A program made the translations under genes and the position numbers. The notes below the pieces were generated by a model. That model did not search any database. It was not told the origin of the DNA and saw only the letters and a list, made by a program, of their open reading frames with translations. Below, piece by piece: positions 34,226 through 41,772 of a stretch of DNA of 64,000 bases. The first letter of the stretch is position 1. Each line of letters opens with the position of its first letter. The stretch covers positions 78,642-142,641 of the forward strand of contig NZ_MPZN01000002.1 in assembly GCF_002936985.1 (NCBI RefSeq). Reading direction: 5' to 3'. The DNA comes from Microterricola pindariensis. Lineage in GTDB: Bacteria; Actinomycetota; Actinomycetes; Actinomycetales; Microbacteriaceae.

Positions 34226-34800
34226 TGCCGAAGATATCCAAGCCGACGGTCGCCGAACACCGCAGCGCCCAGCGCGCCGCACTCCTGTCGGCCGCCGAGG
34301 CGCTGCTGCTCGAGGGCGGTGTCGCCGGCGTGAACCCGCGGACGGTCGGCGAGCGGGCGGGCCTGGCCCGCTCCAGCTTCTACGACTACTTCCCCTCCAA
34401 GGACGACCTGCTCGCGGCCGTCGCCATGCGCGCGTTCGACGAGTGGGGTGCCGAGATCGATGAGGCCCTGCGCGGCACCGAGCCGGGCATCGACAGGCTC
34501 ACCGCCTATGTGGCCGCCACGATGCGGATGACGGCGGACGGCCGGCACGCCATCGCCGCCGAACTGCGTGGCGAGGAGCTCTCCCCGAGCAAGCAGGAGG
34601 ACATCAAGGCGCTCCATGATGCGCTGCTGGAGCCGGTGCGCACGGTGCTGGAGGATCTCGGCGTCCCGGATGCCGCGGCCCAGGCCTACCTGGTGCAGGG
34701 GCTGCTCAACACGGGCGTCCAGCTGGTGACCCACGGGATGTCGGCCGACGACGTCACCGCCAAGGTCATGGCGCTCCTCACCCGGGGGCTTCTCGTCTGA
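34225..34800 (+). CDS. TetR-family transcriptional regulator
   Basis: A 191-residue regulator with an N-terminal TetR HTH (about 14-60, VNPRTVGERAGLARSSFYDY then FPSKDDLL) and an all-helical ligand-binding C-terminus. It is followed, 92 bp downstream on the same strand, by a MacB-like permease/ATPase operon whose upstream region holds an array of TGTCGG/CCGACA half-sites, so it is probably the local repressor of that transporter. The ligand is unknown; many such repressors respond to the exported compound. Confidence 0.92.
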   Translation: MPKISKPTVAEHRSAQRAALLSAAEALLLEGGVAGVNPRTVGERAGLARSSFYDYFPSKDDLLAAVAMRAFDEWGAEIDEALRGTEPGIDRLTAYVAATMRMTADGRHAIAAELRGEELSPSKQEDIKALHDALLEPVRTVLEDLGVPDAAAQAYLVQGLLNTGVQLVTHGMSADDVTAKVMALLTRGLLV

Positions 34801-34831
34801 GGCGCTGATTTGGAGGCCCAGGCTTCTTGGT

Positions 34832-34866
34832 GACAGACTGTCGGTATCTTGCCGACACACTGTCGG
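34832..34866. promoter_or_regulatory. Operator array for the TetR regulator
   Basis: Three half-sites: TGTCGG (34839-34844), CCGACA (34852-34857) and TGTCGG (34861-34866), giving inverted repeats with 7-base and 3-base spacers. A further inverted repeat GACAGACTGTC overlaps the first (34832-34842). It is 27-61 bp before the permease start. The AAGGAG ribosome-binding site follows at 34882-34887. Confidence 0.65.
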
Positions 34867-34892
34867 AGTGTTCTGACCCCCAAGGAGTCTCC

Positions 34893-36035
34893 ATGTTCCT
34901 AGCGCTGCGCGAACTCAGGTTCGCCAGAGGGCGCTTCGCACTCATGGGAATCGTGATCGCGCTGATCGCTGTTCTCGTGGTGCTGCTGTCCGGCCTCTCG
35001 ACCGGCCTCGTCAACGACGGGGTCTCTGGCCTGAAGTCGATGCCGGCCACGGCGTTCGCCTTCGACGAGGGCACCATGACGGACAACGCCTTCAGCCGTT
35101 CCCTCGTCGATGACGAGCAACTCGAGTACTGGGCGCAGGCCGAGGGCATCGAGTCGGCTGAGCCGATGGGTGTGAGCATCGTCAACGGGACGAGTGATCA
35201 GGGCACGCAGGTCGACCTCACACTCTTCGGCGTCGAGCCCAGCGGGTTCCTCGCCCCTGAGCTCTCGGAGGGGAGTGGCCTCGGCGCGCCGGACGGCATC
35301 GTCGTCTCTGAGACCGCGCGGGCCGCCGGGCTCGAGGTCGGCAGTGTCGTCACCCTGGACCGAGTCGGGCTCGATCTCACCGTCGTGGGCTTCACCGCCG
35401 GGCAGGCGACCTTCGGCCACGTCGATGTCGCCTATCTGCCGATCGGCACGTGGCGTCTGATCGCGTCGAACACGGCCACGCCCGGTGTGCCGACAGAGGC
35501 CACGGTACTGGCCGCCGACTACCCGTACTCCAGCGTCGTGGCACTCCGGGCCGCCGCAGGCTCCTCGATCGACATCGAGGCGGGCGACGACGCAGCCGGC
35601 ACCATGACGATGCTGCGCACGGAGGCCTTCAACGCCTCACCGGGCTACGAGGCGGAGACTCTGACGCTGAGCATGATCCAGGTGTTCCTCTACGCCATCT
35701 GCGCGCTCGTCGTCGGGGCCTTCTTCACCGTCTGGACCATCCAGCGCACCCACGAGATCGCCGTGCTGCGCGCCGTGGGCGCGTCGAGCGGATACCTGCT
35801 GCGGGACGGACTCGCCCAGGCCGCCATGCTCCTCGTCGGCTTCACCGCGATCGGCGTTGCAGCAGGGGTCGGCCTCGGCGCCATCATGCCGGAGGCCATG
35901 CCCTTCGAGCTGGAGGCGGCCCCCGTGGCCTTCGCCTCGCTGCTCACCATCGCACTCGGGCTCCTGGGCGCCGCCGTCGCGGTGCTCCGAATTGCCCGCG
36001 TCGACCCGATCACCGCCCTCGGAGGCCAACGATGA
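34893..36035 (+). CDS. MacB/FtsX-like ABC transporter permease
   Basis: A 380-residue membrane subunit of the FtsX/MacB type: one N-terminal span (about 15-38), a large extracytoplasmic domain (about 40-260), and three C-terminal spans (about 268-295, 318-345 and 350-370). The stretch TIQRTHEIAVLRAVGASSGYL just after the second span is the family coupling motif. ATG 34893 has an ideal AAGGAG site; the frame extends upstream through the operator without a ribosome-binding site. It works with the ATPase that follows, with which it overlaps by four bases. Such pairs export peptides, lipids or antibiotics, or act as mechanotransmitters. Confidence 0.9.
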   Translation: MFLALRELRFARGRFALMGIVIALIAVLVVLLSGLSTGLVNDGVSGLKSMPATAFAFDEGTMTDNAFSRSLVDDEQLEYWAQAEGIESAEPMGVSIVNGTSDQGTQVDLTLFGVEPSGFLAPELSEGSGLGAPDGIVVSETARAAGLEVGSVVTLDRVGLDLTVVGFTAGQATFGHVDVAYLPIGTWRLIASNTATPGVPTEATVLAADYPYSSVVALRAAAGSSIDIEAGDDAAGTMTMLRTEAFNASPGYEAETLTLSMIQVFLYAICALVVGAFFTVWTIQRTHEIAVLRAVGASSGYLLRDGLAQAAMLLVGFTAIGVAAGVGLGAIMPEAMPFELEAAPVAFASLLTIALGLLGAAVAVLRIARVDPITALGGQR

Positions 36036-36793
36036 CGACACACACCGTGAACACTGCTCTCACCAACACAGCCCCCACGAGCACCCCGGCGCTGGAGATC
36101 ACCGACGCCGTGCTCGAGCTGGGTGACGGCGACGGCCGGGTGCGTGCGCTCGACTCCGTCTCGCTCCGCGTGCAGCCCGGCGAGTTCGTGGCCGTCGTCG
36201 GCCCGTCCGGCTCCGGCAAGTCCTCTCTGCTCGCCATCGCGGGGGCGCTGGGCAAGCCGGACTCCGGGTCCGTGCGTGTGCACGGCACCGACCTGGCCAG
36301 CCTCAACCGGGCTGCCGCGGCCCGCTTCCGCCTGCGGAACATCGGCTTCGTCTTCCAGTCCGGCAACCTGATCCCCGCGCTGAGCGCCGCAGACCAGCTG
36401 CGGCTCGTGGCGCGCCTGGCGGGCAACCGTGTGGTCGAGCCGGAGGCGCTGCTGGCCGAGCTGGGGATGGCGCACCGGGCGGGCCACCGGCCCGGGCAGC
36501 TCTCCGGCGGAGAGCGGCAACGGGTCGGCATCGCCCGCGCACTCGTGAACAACCCATCCCTGCTGCTCGTCGACGAGCCGACGGCCGCCCTGGACAGGGA
36601 TCGGAGCCAGGAGGTCGTCGCGATCCTCGCCGAACGGGCCAAGCGCTCCGCTGTCGCGGTTGTGATGGTCACCCACGACCGCGACGTGCTCGGTCACTGT
36701 GACCGTGTGCTCGAGATGGTCGACGGCCAGCTCAGCGAGCTCTCCGCAGCAGCGATGGGATCGGGAACGGGGCAGTCCTCATGGAACTCCTGA
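36032..36793 (+). CDS. MacB/LolD-like ABC transporter ATP-binding protein
   Basis: A 253-residue ATPase: Walker A GPSGSGKS near residue 58, signature LSGGERQRVGIARAL, Walker B LLLVDEPTAALDRD and H-loop VTHD. The DLASLNRAAAARFRLRNIGF stretch (Q-loop region with VFQSGNLIPALSA) is typical of LolD/MacB enzymes. GGAGG lies ten bases before ATG 36032, which overlaps the permease stop. The gene overlaps the next membrane protein by 13 bp. The whole unit is probably repressed by the upstream TetR protein. Confidence 0.93.
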   Translation: MTTHTVNTALTNTAPTSTPALEITDAVLELGDGDGRVRALDSVSLRVQPGEFVAVVGPSGSGKSSLLAIAGALGKPDSGSVRVHGTDLASLNRAAAARFRLRNIGFVFQSGNLIPALSAADQLRLVARLAGNRVVEPEALLAELGMAHRAGHRPGQLSGGERQRVGIARALVNNPSLLLVDEPTAALDRDRSQEVVAILAERAKRSAVAVVMVTHDRDVLGHCDRVLEMVDGQLSELSAAAMGSGTGQSSWNS

Positions 36794-37143
36794 AGAACAT
36801 CATCCTCGCCGTGCACATCATCGGCGTGGCGAGCCTGCTGGGCGGGGCGCTCGTGCAGATGCCCGGCGCGCGGCGGGGCGAGTCCCGCATCATCCCGGCG
36901 ATCAGGCACGGCGCCTGGACGATGCTGGCCACCGGTGTGCTGCTCGTCGGCCTGCAGTACCCGCTCGGCAACGAGGTCAACAACGTCAAGATCACGGCGA
37001 AGCTGGCCGTCCTGCTCGCGATCATCGTCGTCATGCTGCTCAATCGCCGCCGCGAGACGCTCGCCCGCTGGGTGATTCCGACGCTGGCCGGCCTGACCGT
37101 TGCCAACGTCGTGATGGCCACGGCCTGGACCGCATACCGCTAG
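36781..37143 (+). CDS. Four-span membrane protein, 120 aa
   Basis: A 120-residue integral membrane protein with about four hydrophobic spans (about 5-25, 42-60, 72-86 and 96-115), joined by short basic loops such as GARRGESR and NRRRETLARW. It starts 13 bp inside the ATPase gene and ends the operon before a strong terminator. I recognise no named family. Position suggests an accessory of the TetR-controlled transporter or a passenger gene. Confidence 0.82.
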   Translation: MELLKNIILAVHIIGVASLLGGALVQMPGARRGESRIIPAIRHGAWTMLATGVLLVGLQYPLGNEVNNVKITAKLAVLLAIIVVMLLNRRRETLARWVIPTLAGLTVANVVMATAWTAYR

Positions 37144-37150
37144 CGTTTCG

Positions 37151-37211
37151 GGCCCCGCACGGGGCCTCAACACCAAGTGGGGCCAGATTCAAAGAATCTG
37201 GCCCCACTTTT
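37151..37211 (+). terminator. Terminator of the MacB-like operon
   Basis: A GGCCCCGCACGGGGCC hairpin (37151-37166) is followed by a 16-bp perfect stem, AAGTGGGGCCAGATTC (37175-37190) with GAATCTGGCCCCACTT (37194-37209) around an AAA loop, ending TTTT. The second is a good intrinsic terminator. Confidence 0.85.
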
Positions 37212-37269
37212 CGTTGTCACCGCCGCGCCGCGGATGCCGCGGCATCCCACCCCCGCCCCACAACCACCT

Positions 37270-37325
37270 CGAGACTGCGCGACTTGTAGTTCAACTGGCT
37301 GTGAACTACAAGTCGCGCAGTCTCG
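37270..37325. repeat. Family C palindromic repeat, intergenic copy
   Basis: A 56-bp element with perfect 24-bp arms: CGAGACTGCGCGACTTGTAG (start of left arm, 37270-37293) and its complement (37302-37325), and an 8-base centre. It lies between convergent genes. The other copy is inside the kinase gene at 27992-28047. Confidence 0.88.
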
Positions 37326-37364
37326 ATGAAGGAGGAGAGGGAGGAGGGGGAGGAGAGGCGCCGC

Positions 37365-38573
37365 CTAGACGGCGAAGAGGCGCTGCAGGCGCTGCACGCC
37401 CTCGAGCAGCGGGGCGTCGCCGAGCGCGTAGCTCAGGCGCACGAAGCCGCTCGGGCCGAACGCCTCACCGGGCACGACGGCGACCTCGGCCTTGTCCAGG
37501 ATCAGGTCGGCCAGCTCGAGCGAGGTGGTCGGCGTGACGCCGGCCCACTCCCGGTTCAGCAGCCCGGTGACATCCGGGTACACGTAGAAGGCGCCCTCCG
37601 GCGTCGGCACGTTCATGCCCTCGATCTTCGACAGCTCCGACACGATCAGCTTGCGGCGGCGGTCGAAGGCGGTGCGCATCTCGGTGACGGCGTCCTGCGG
37701 GCCGGTCAGGGCCTCGATGGCGGCGCGCTGCGAGATGTTGGAGACGTTCGAGCTCAGGTGCGACTGCAGGTTGGCCGCGCCCTTGATGGCGTCGGCAGGG
37801 CCGACCATCCAGCCCACGCGCCAGCCGGTCATGGCGTAGGTCTTGGCGACGCCGTTGACCAGGATGGTGCGGTCGGCGAGCTCCGGCACGGCCTCGACGA
37901 TCGAGACGGCCTTGACGCCGTCGTAGGTGAGGTTCTGGTAGATCTCGTCGCTGATGACCCAGAGGCCGTTCTCCAGCGCCCACTCGCCGATGGCCTTGGT
38001 CTGCTCGGGGGAGTAGACGGAGCCGGTCGGGTTGGACGGCGAGACGAAGAGCAGCACCTTGGTGCGCGGGGTGCGCGCCGCTTCCAGCTGCTCGACGGTG
38101 ACGAGGTAGTTCTGGTCGCTGCCGGCGAAGACGTCGACCTGGCGGCCACCGGCCAGCTTGATGGCCTCGGGGTAGGTGGTCCAGTACGGCGTCGGCACGA
38201 GAACCTCGTCGCCCGGGTCGAGCAGCGTCTGGAACGCCTGGTAGACGGCCTGCTTGCCGCCGTTGGTGACGATCACCTGGCTGGGGGAGACCTCGAGGCC
38301 CGAGTCGCGCAGCGTCTTCGCTGCAATCGCCTCGCGCAGCTCCGGCAGTCCGGCGGCCGGGGTGTAGCGGTAGTTCTTGGGATCGCGCACGGCGGCCAGC
38401 GCGGCCTCGACGATGTGCGCCGGGGTGGCGAAGTCGGGCTCGCCGGCGGCATAACTGATCACCGGGCGGCCCTCCGCCTGAAGGGCCTTGGCCTTGCCGT
38501 CAACCTTGAGGGTCGCCGATTCGGCGATTGCGGCGATACGGGCTGAGATACGCGTAGTTTCGGTCACGGTCAC
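37365..38573 (-). CDS. aspC: PLP-dependent class I aminotransferase (aspartate aminotransferase type)
   Basis: A 402-residue class I/II aminotransferase of the Ib aspartate type. Motifs include [25 protein letters not shown], the cofactor region [13 protein letters not shown] and the Schiff-base Lys in [16 protein letters not shown]. It would interconvert aspartate and oxaloacetate with glutamate and 2-oxoglutarate; related enzymes also act on aromatic acids or prephenate. It lies near the tRNA-Trp-secE-nusG block, as in other actinobacteria. The gene is convergent with the MacB-like operon and divergent from the Pr6Pr gene. Confidence 0.92.
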   Translation of the reverse strand: MTVTETTRISARIAAIAESATLKVDGKAKALQAEGRPVISYAAGEPDFATPAHIVEAALAAVRDPKNYRYTPAAGLPELREAIAAKTLRDSGLEVSPSQVIVTNGGKQAVYQAFQTLLDPGDEVLVPTPYWTTYPEAIKLAGGRQVDVFAGSDQNYLVTVEQLEAARTPRTKVLLFVSPSNPTGSVYSPEQTKAIGEWALENGLWVISDEIYQNLTYDGVKAVSIVEAVPELADRTILVNGVAKTYAMTGWRVGWMVGPADAIKGAANLQSHLSSNVSNISQRAAIEALTGPQDAVTEMRTAFDRRRKLIVSELSKIEGMNVPTPEGAFYVYPDVTGLLNREWAGVTPTTSLELADLILDKAEVAVVPGEAFGPSGFVRLSYALGDAPLLEGVQRLQRLFAV

Positions 38574-38675
38574 AGCCTAAACGGTGCTCCATGCGCCGCG
38601 CCTCATGTGACACCCTGCGCCGTCGCGGATGCCGCGCACGCCCGGCCCGGAATCGGCCCAACAGCCGGCACGGCG

Positions 38676-38688
38676 TAGCGTGGAGGCA
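38676..38688 (+). promoter_or_regulatory. Leaderless promoter of Pr6Pr gene
   Basis: TAGCGT (38676-38681) stands six bases before ATG 38688. GGAGG is present but only one base from the start, too close for normal initiation. Confidence 0.55.
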
Positions 38689-39509
38689 TGCACCGCCGTG
38701 CCCCCGAGTCCGCCACCCCCGCACGGGGCCAACAGACTCCCGCGGCGCCACAAGCGGCCTCGGCGGGCCAGGGCGGCGCGCTCGAGCGGGGCGCCGCGCG
38801 CCCGCGCCCGTTGCGGGTCGGGCTCGGCGTGTACCGGCTCGCCCTGGCCGGCCTCGAGCTGCTCGCGCTGTTCGGCAACTTCAACTACGTGCTCGGCTTC
38901 TCGTCTTTCGCGACGAACAACTTCTTCAGCTACTTCACCATCCAGTCGGCGATGCTGGCCGTCGTCATGCTGATCGCGGGCGGCATCGCGGCCCTGTTGC
39001 GCGAGCGCGACCCGCACTGGCTCAGCATCATGCGCACGGTGGTGATGTGTTACCTGCTGGTCTCCGGCATCGTCTTCGCCGTGATCGTCGCTCAGGCCTC
39101 GACCCGGGCGTACCGGGTCGACGTGCCCTGGTCAGACACGCTGCTGCACTTCGTCGTGCCCGCGCTGGCGCTGGTGGGCTGGTTCGTCGATGCAGTGATC
39201 AGCCCCCGCAGCGACCCGATGCCGTGGTCGACGCTCGGCTGGGTGCTGCCGTTCCCGGTGGCGTGGCTCATCTTCACGCTGATCCGCGGGGCGGATGTCG
39301 GCTGGTACCCGTACTTCTTCCTCGACCCGGCGCAGGTCGGCGGGGCGCTGGGGATCGCCTTCTACTGCCTGCTCGTGCTCGGCATCTTCCTCGGTGTCGC
39401 CGCGATGCTGGTCGCGGTCAGCCGCCGCATCACGGCGCGGGCGACGAAGCTCAGGGAGCGCCTGCTCCGGGAGCAAACGGGGCAAGTGCCGCCAGCACCC
39501 GCGCGCTGA
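38688..39509 (+). CDS. Pr6Pr family membrane protein
   Basis: A 273-residue membrane protein. A Pro/Ala-rich cytoplasmic N-terminus of about 45 residues precedes six spans. NFFSYFTIQSAMLAVVMLI and the VPWSDTLLHFVVPALALVGW segment are typical of the Pr6Pr (FAR-17a/AIG1-like) family, for which a serine-hydrolase-like intramembrane activity is known in eukaryotic relatives. The bacterial role is unknown. The last 59 bp overlap, tail to tail, the end of the amine oxidase gene on the other strand. Confidence 0.85.
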   Translation: MHRRAPESATPARGQQTPAAPQAASAGQGGALERGAARPRPLRVGLGVYRLALAGLELLALFGNFNYVLGFSSFATNNFFSYFTIQSAMLAVVMLIAGGIAALLRERDPHWLSIMRTVVMCYLLVSGIVFAVIVAQASTRAYRVDVPWSDTLLHFVVPALALVGWFVDAVISPRSDPMPWSTLGWVLPFPVAWLIFTLIRGADVGWYPYFFLDPAQVGGALGIAFYCLLVLGIFLGVAAMLVAVSRRITARATKLRERLLREQTGQVPPAPAR

Positions 39510-40983
39510 ACTCCTCGTCGGAGAGTGCTCCGAGCTCGGCCGCGAACTCGGCGGCAATCGTTCCGACCAGCACGGGCGAGCCGGTGAGCGGGGAGAGGTT
39601 GGTCCAGTAGGCGATGGGGCTGCGCTCCGGCTCCGGCACCGGGGTGGCGTCGGGAAGCGCGCCGGATGGCTCATCGGATGCCGTTGTGGGCGGCGTGGTG
39701 CCATCCTCCGACGCGATGACCGGCCCGATCGTGCTGAGCATCGTGGCATCCGTCGCCCAGAACGCCTCGTCGAACTGCAGCCAGACGGTGTCGACCGTGC
39801 CCATGCCGAGCTCGCCGATCGCGTCGAGCTTCCAGCTGGGCAGTGCGGGCTCGAACAGCGTGGTGTCCTGTTGCAGCACGCCGAGGGGGATTGTCACGAG
39901 CACGCGGTCGGTGCGGAGCGATTCGCCGTGCGCCAGGCGCAGGCTCACACCGGTGTCGTCCCACATGATGGTCGCGACGGGGCTGCCCACCAGCACATCG
40001 AGGCCGTCGGCCAGCGAGCTGATCAGGCCGCCGAGGCCCTGCGCCGAACCGGTCACGATCTCGGTCATCGACGCGGCCCTGGCCAGCAGCGGGTCGAGCT
40101 GCTGGGCGGAGACCAGGTCTGCGGATGCCCCGGCCGCCGGTTGCAGCACGGTGGTGAGCTCGTGCCCGAGCCAATCGATCGGGGCAACCCCGTTCGCGTC
40201 GGGCTCGGTGCCGAGCGCGGCAGCCACGCCGGACTCGGTCAGCGCCTCGGCGACGGAGCTGTCCGGCTCGTGGCCCGATGCCCACTCGCCCGCCGAGGCG
40301 AGCGCCTTGCTGCCCGTGTCGGACGGGCCGACGACGGTGCCGGCGCCGGTGCGCACCTCGGGGGTGCGGGCGAATGGCTGGGTGCCGACGCCGGCGAGGG
40401 CCAGCTGGCCGGCGAGCATGCTGGAGGAATCGCTGAGGAAGAGCGGGCCGAGCTCGACGGGCACGGGCCAGTGGTCGTCGACCATGCTCTGGATGCGGCC
40501 GCCGAGGCGATCGCGGGCCTCCACCACGACGACGTCGAAGCCGGACTCGCGCAGCGCCCGAGCGGCGGTGAGCCCGGCGATGCCGGCGCCGATGACCGCG
40601 ATGCGCTCGCCGCGCTCCGCGACATCCGAGATGTCGAGCGCCGCACGCACGCCGGAGCCCTGGGCGCCCTGTACGGTGCCCGGGAAGTCGCTGGCCGTGG
40701 CCTCGCCGGCGAAGAACAACCGGTCGTCGAGCGAGCGCCGCAGCTGCACGCGCTGCTCGTCGGTGTTGTCGACGCGGGGGTAGCTGAACGCGCCGCGCGC
40801 GAAGGGATCGGTGCCCCAGTTGGAGCGCTGCAGCCGGATCGGCTGGGGCACGCCGGTGGGCAGTGGGGGCGCGGGAGTGCGCGTCGGGGTTGGCGTCGGG
40901 CTCGGCGGGGCCGGGGTGCAGGCGGTGAGCGCCAGCAGCGTGATGGCCGAGGCGGAGCCGATCAGAAAGTCACGACGTTTCAT
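39451..40983 (-). CDS. Flavin amine oxidase, apparently circularly permuted, Tat lipoprotein
   Basis: A 510-residue protein. Residues 1-22 form a Tat-type lipoprotein signal (MKRRDFLIG; lipobox LTAC with Cys 22), followed by a Pro/Thr linker to about 46. Then comes the block that normally ends amine oxidases: NWGTDPFARGAFSYP (55-69) and FFAGEATASDFPGTVQGAQG (90-109). Only after it is the N-terminal FAD fold: IGAGIAGLTAARAL (131-144) and VVEARDRLGGRI. The protein ends at VLVGTIAAEFAAELGALSDE and the helix that in normal enzymes precedes the NWGTDP strand. Both halves are intact, so the order is permuted. It is predicted to be an extracytoplasmic oxidase of an unknown amine. It is divergent from the tRNA-Trp operon. 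Confidence 0.85.
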   Translation of the reverse strand: MKRRDFLIGSASAITLLALTACTPAPPSPTPTPTRTPAPPLPTGVPQPIRLQRSNWGTDPFARGAFSYPRVDNTDEQRVQLRRSLDDRLFFAGEATASDFPGTVQGAQGSGVRAALDISDVAERGERIAVIGAGIAGLTAARALRESGFDVVVVEARDRLGGRIQSMVDDHWPVPVELGPLFLSDSSSMLAGQLALAGVGTQPFARTPEVRTGAGTVVGPSDTGSKALASAGEWASGHEPDSSVAEALTESGVAAALGTEPDANGVAPIDWLGHELTTVLQPAAGASADLVSAQQLDPLLARAASMTEIVTGSAQGLGGLISSLADGLDVLVGSPVATIMWDDTGVSLRLAHGESLRTDRVLVTIPLGVLQQDTTLFEPALPSWKLDAIGELGMGTVDTVWLQFDEAFWATDATMLSTIGPVIASEDGTTPPTTASDEPSGALPDATPVPEPERSPIAYWTNLSPLTGSPVLVGTIAAEFAAELGALSDEEFSARVLAALAPFAPGAGAP

Positions 40984-41214
40984 CGTTGCGCCGGTGGCGC
41001 GCCCCTTTCTTCCGCCCGGAGTTCGGCCCGTTTTACCAGACGGCCGTGATCAACGGTACTCCACGGGCCCGCATCCGCTCAGCTTTACAGGCTCGCCGCT
41101 GTGACCTACACTTGGTCGAGGTTGTTGAATCCGCCAAGCTTTTTTGCGCCTATTTTCGTGCTGAAACTCTGTTTCGGGTGCGGAGGAGTGCGCGGGCCAG
41201 GCGGACGAGACCGG

Positions 41215-41220
41215 TAGAAT
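41215..41220 (+). promoter_or_regulatory. Probable -10 element for the tRNA-Trp/secE transcript
   Basis: TAGAAT lies 55 bp before the tRNA. The 291-bp gap 40984-41274 otherwise holds only control sequence for the divergent oxidase and this operon; I see no small gene in it. A clear -35 box is not visible. Confidence 0.45.
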
Positions 41221-41274
41221 GTCTCAAGTGGGGTGCTCGCAGAGATGCGGGTGTAACACTGAAGGCAAGCCCTT

Positions 41275-41347
41275 AGGGCGGTGGCTCAATTGGTAGAGCA
41301 GCGGTCTCCAAAACCGCAGGTTGCAGGTTCGAGTCCTGTCCGCCCTG
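41275..41347 (+). tRNA. trnW: tRNA-Trp (anticodon CCA)
   Basis: A 73-nt cloverleaf. The acceptor arms are AGGGCGG (41275-41281) and CCGCCCT (41340-41346) with G as discriminator; the D-arm is GCTCAATTGGTAGAGC; the anticodon stem-loop is GCGGTCTCCAAAACCGC with CCA anticodon; the T-arm contains GGTTCGAGTCC. The 3' CCA is not encoded. It sits 42 bp before secE, the usual actinobacterial order. Confidence 0.97.
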
Positions 41348-41389
41348 CAAGTCGGTGTGCATGCGCCGGCCCACGAAAGGTGTAATCAG

Positions 41390-41665
41390 GTGGCCCGAAA
41401 AGTTATCGACGAACCCGGTGAGGATGTCGTCGCGAACGCCAAGAAAGACCGCGAGATCAAGCGCGGACCTTTCGCGCGGGTCAGCCTCTTTATCAAGCAG
41501 GTCCTGACTGAGCTCAAGAAGGTCGTCACCCCGACCCGCAAGGAACTGCTCAGCTACACCGGCGTCGTGCTGGTGTTCGTCGCCATCATGATGGCTCTGG
41601 TGTACGCCATGGACTGGGTGTTCGCACTCGGCGTGACGTGGGTCTTCGGTACTCCAGCGGGATAG
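41390..41665 (+). CDS. secE: Preprotein translocase subunit SecE
   Basis: A 91-residue SecE with one C-terminal membrane span (about 63-85). The amphipathic segment FIKQVLTELKKVVTPTRKEL is the conserved SecE signature that clamps SecY. GTG 41390 is preferred: AAAGG lies nine bases upstream, and the longer frame would run into the tRNA. It forms the SecYEG protein-export channel. It is co-transcribed with tRNA-Trp and nusG. Confidence 0.95.
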   Translation: MARKVIDEPGEDVVANAKKDREIKRGPFARVSLFIKQVLTELKKVVTPTRKELLSYTGVVLVFVAIMMALVYAMDWVFALGVTWVFGTPAG

Positions 41666-41772
41666 TTCCACTGGATGCCGGATTCGGTTTTCGCGGCGAA
41701 TGCGCCCAGATGCGCATCACGGAAACCAAGCGGCAACAGCGAACAACGCAATACACGAAGGATTGAGATTTA

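Noticed and set aside
38574..38687. T-box or attenuator before the aminotransferase or Pr6Pr gene
   Set aside because: The gap is short and Pr6Pr has a leaderless promoter; no paired terminator/antiterminator is visible.
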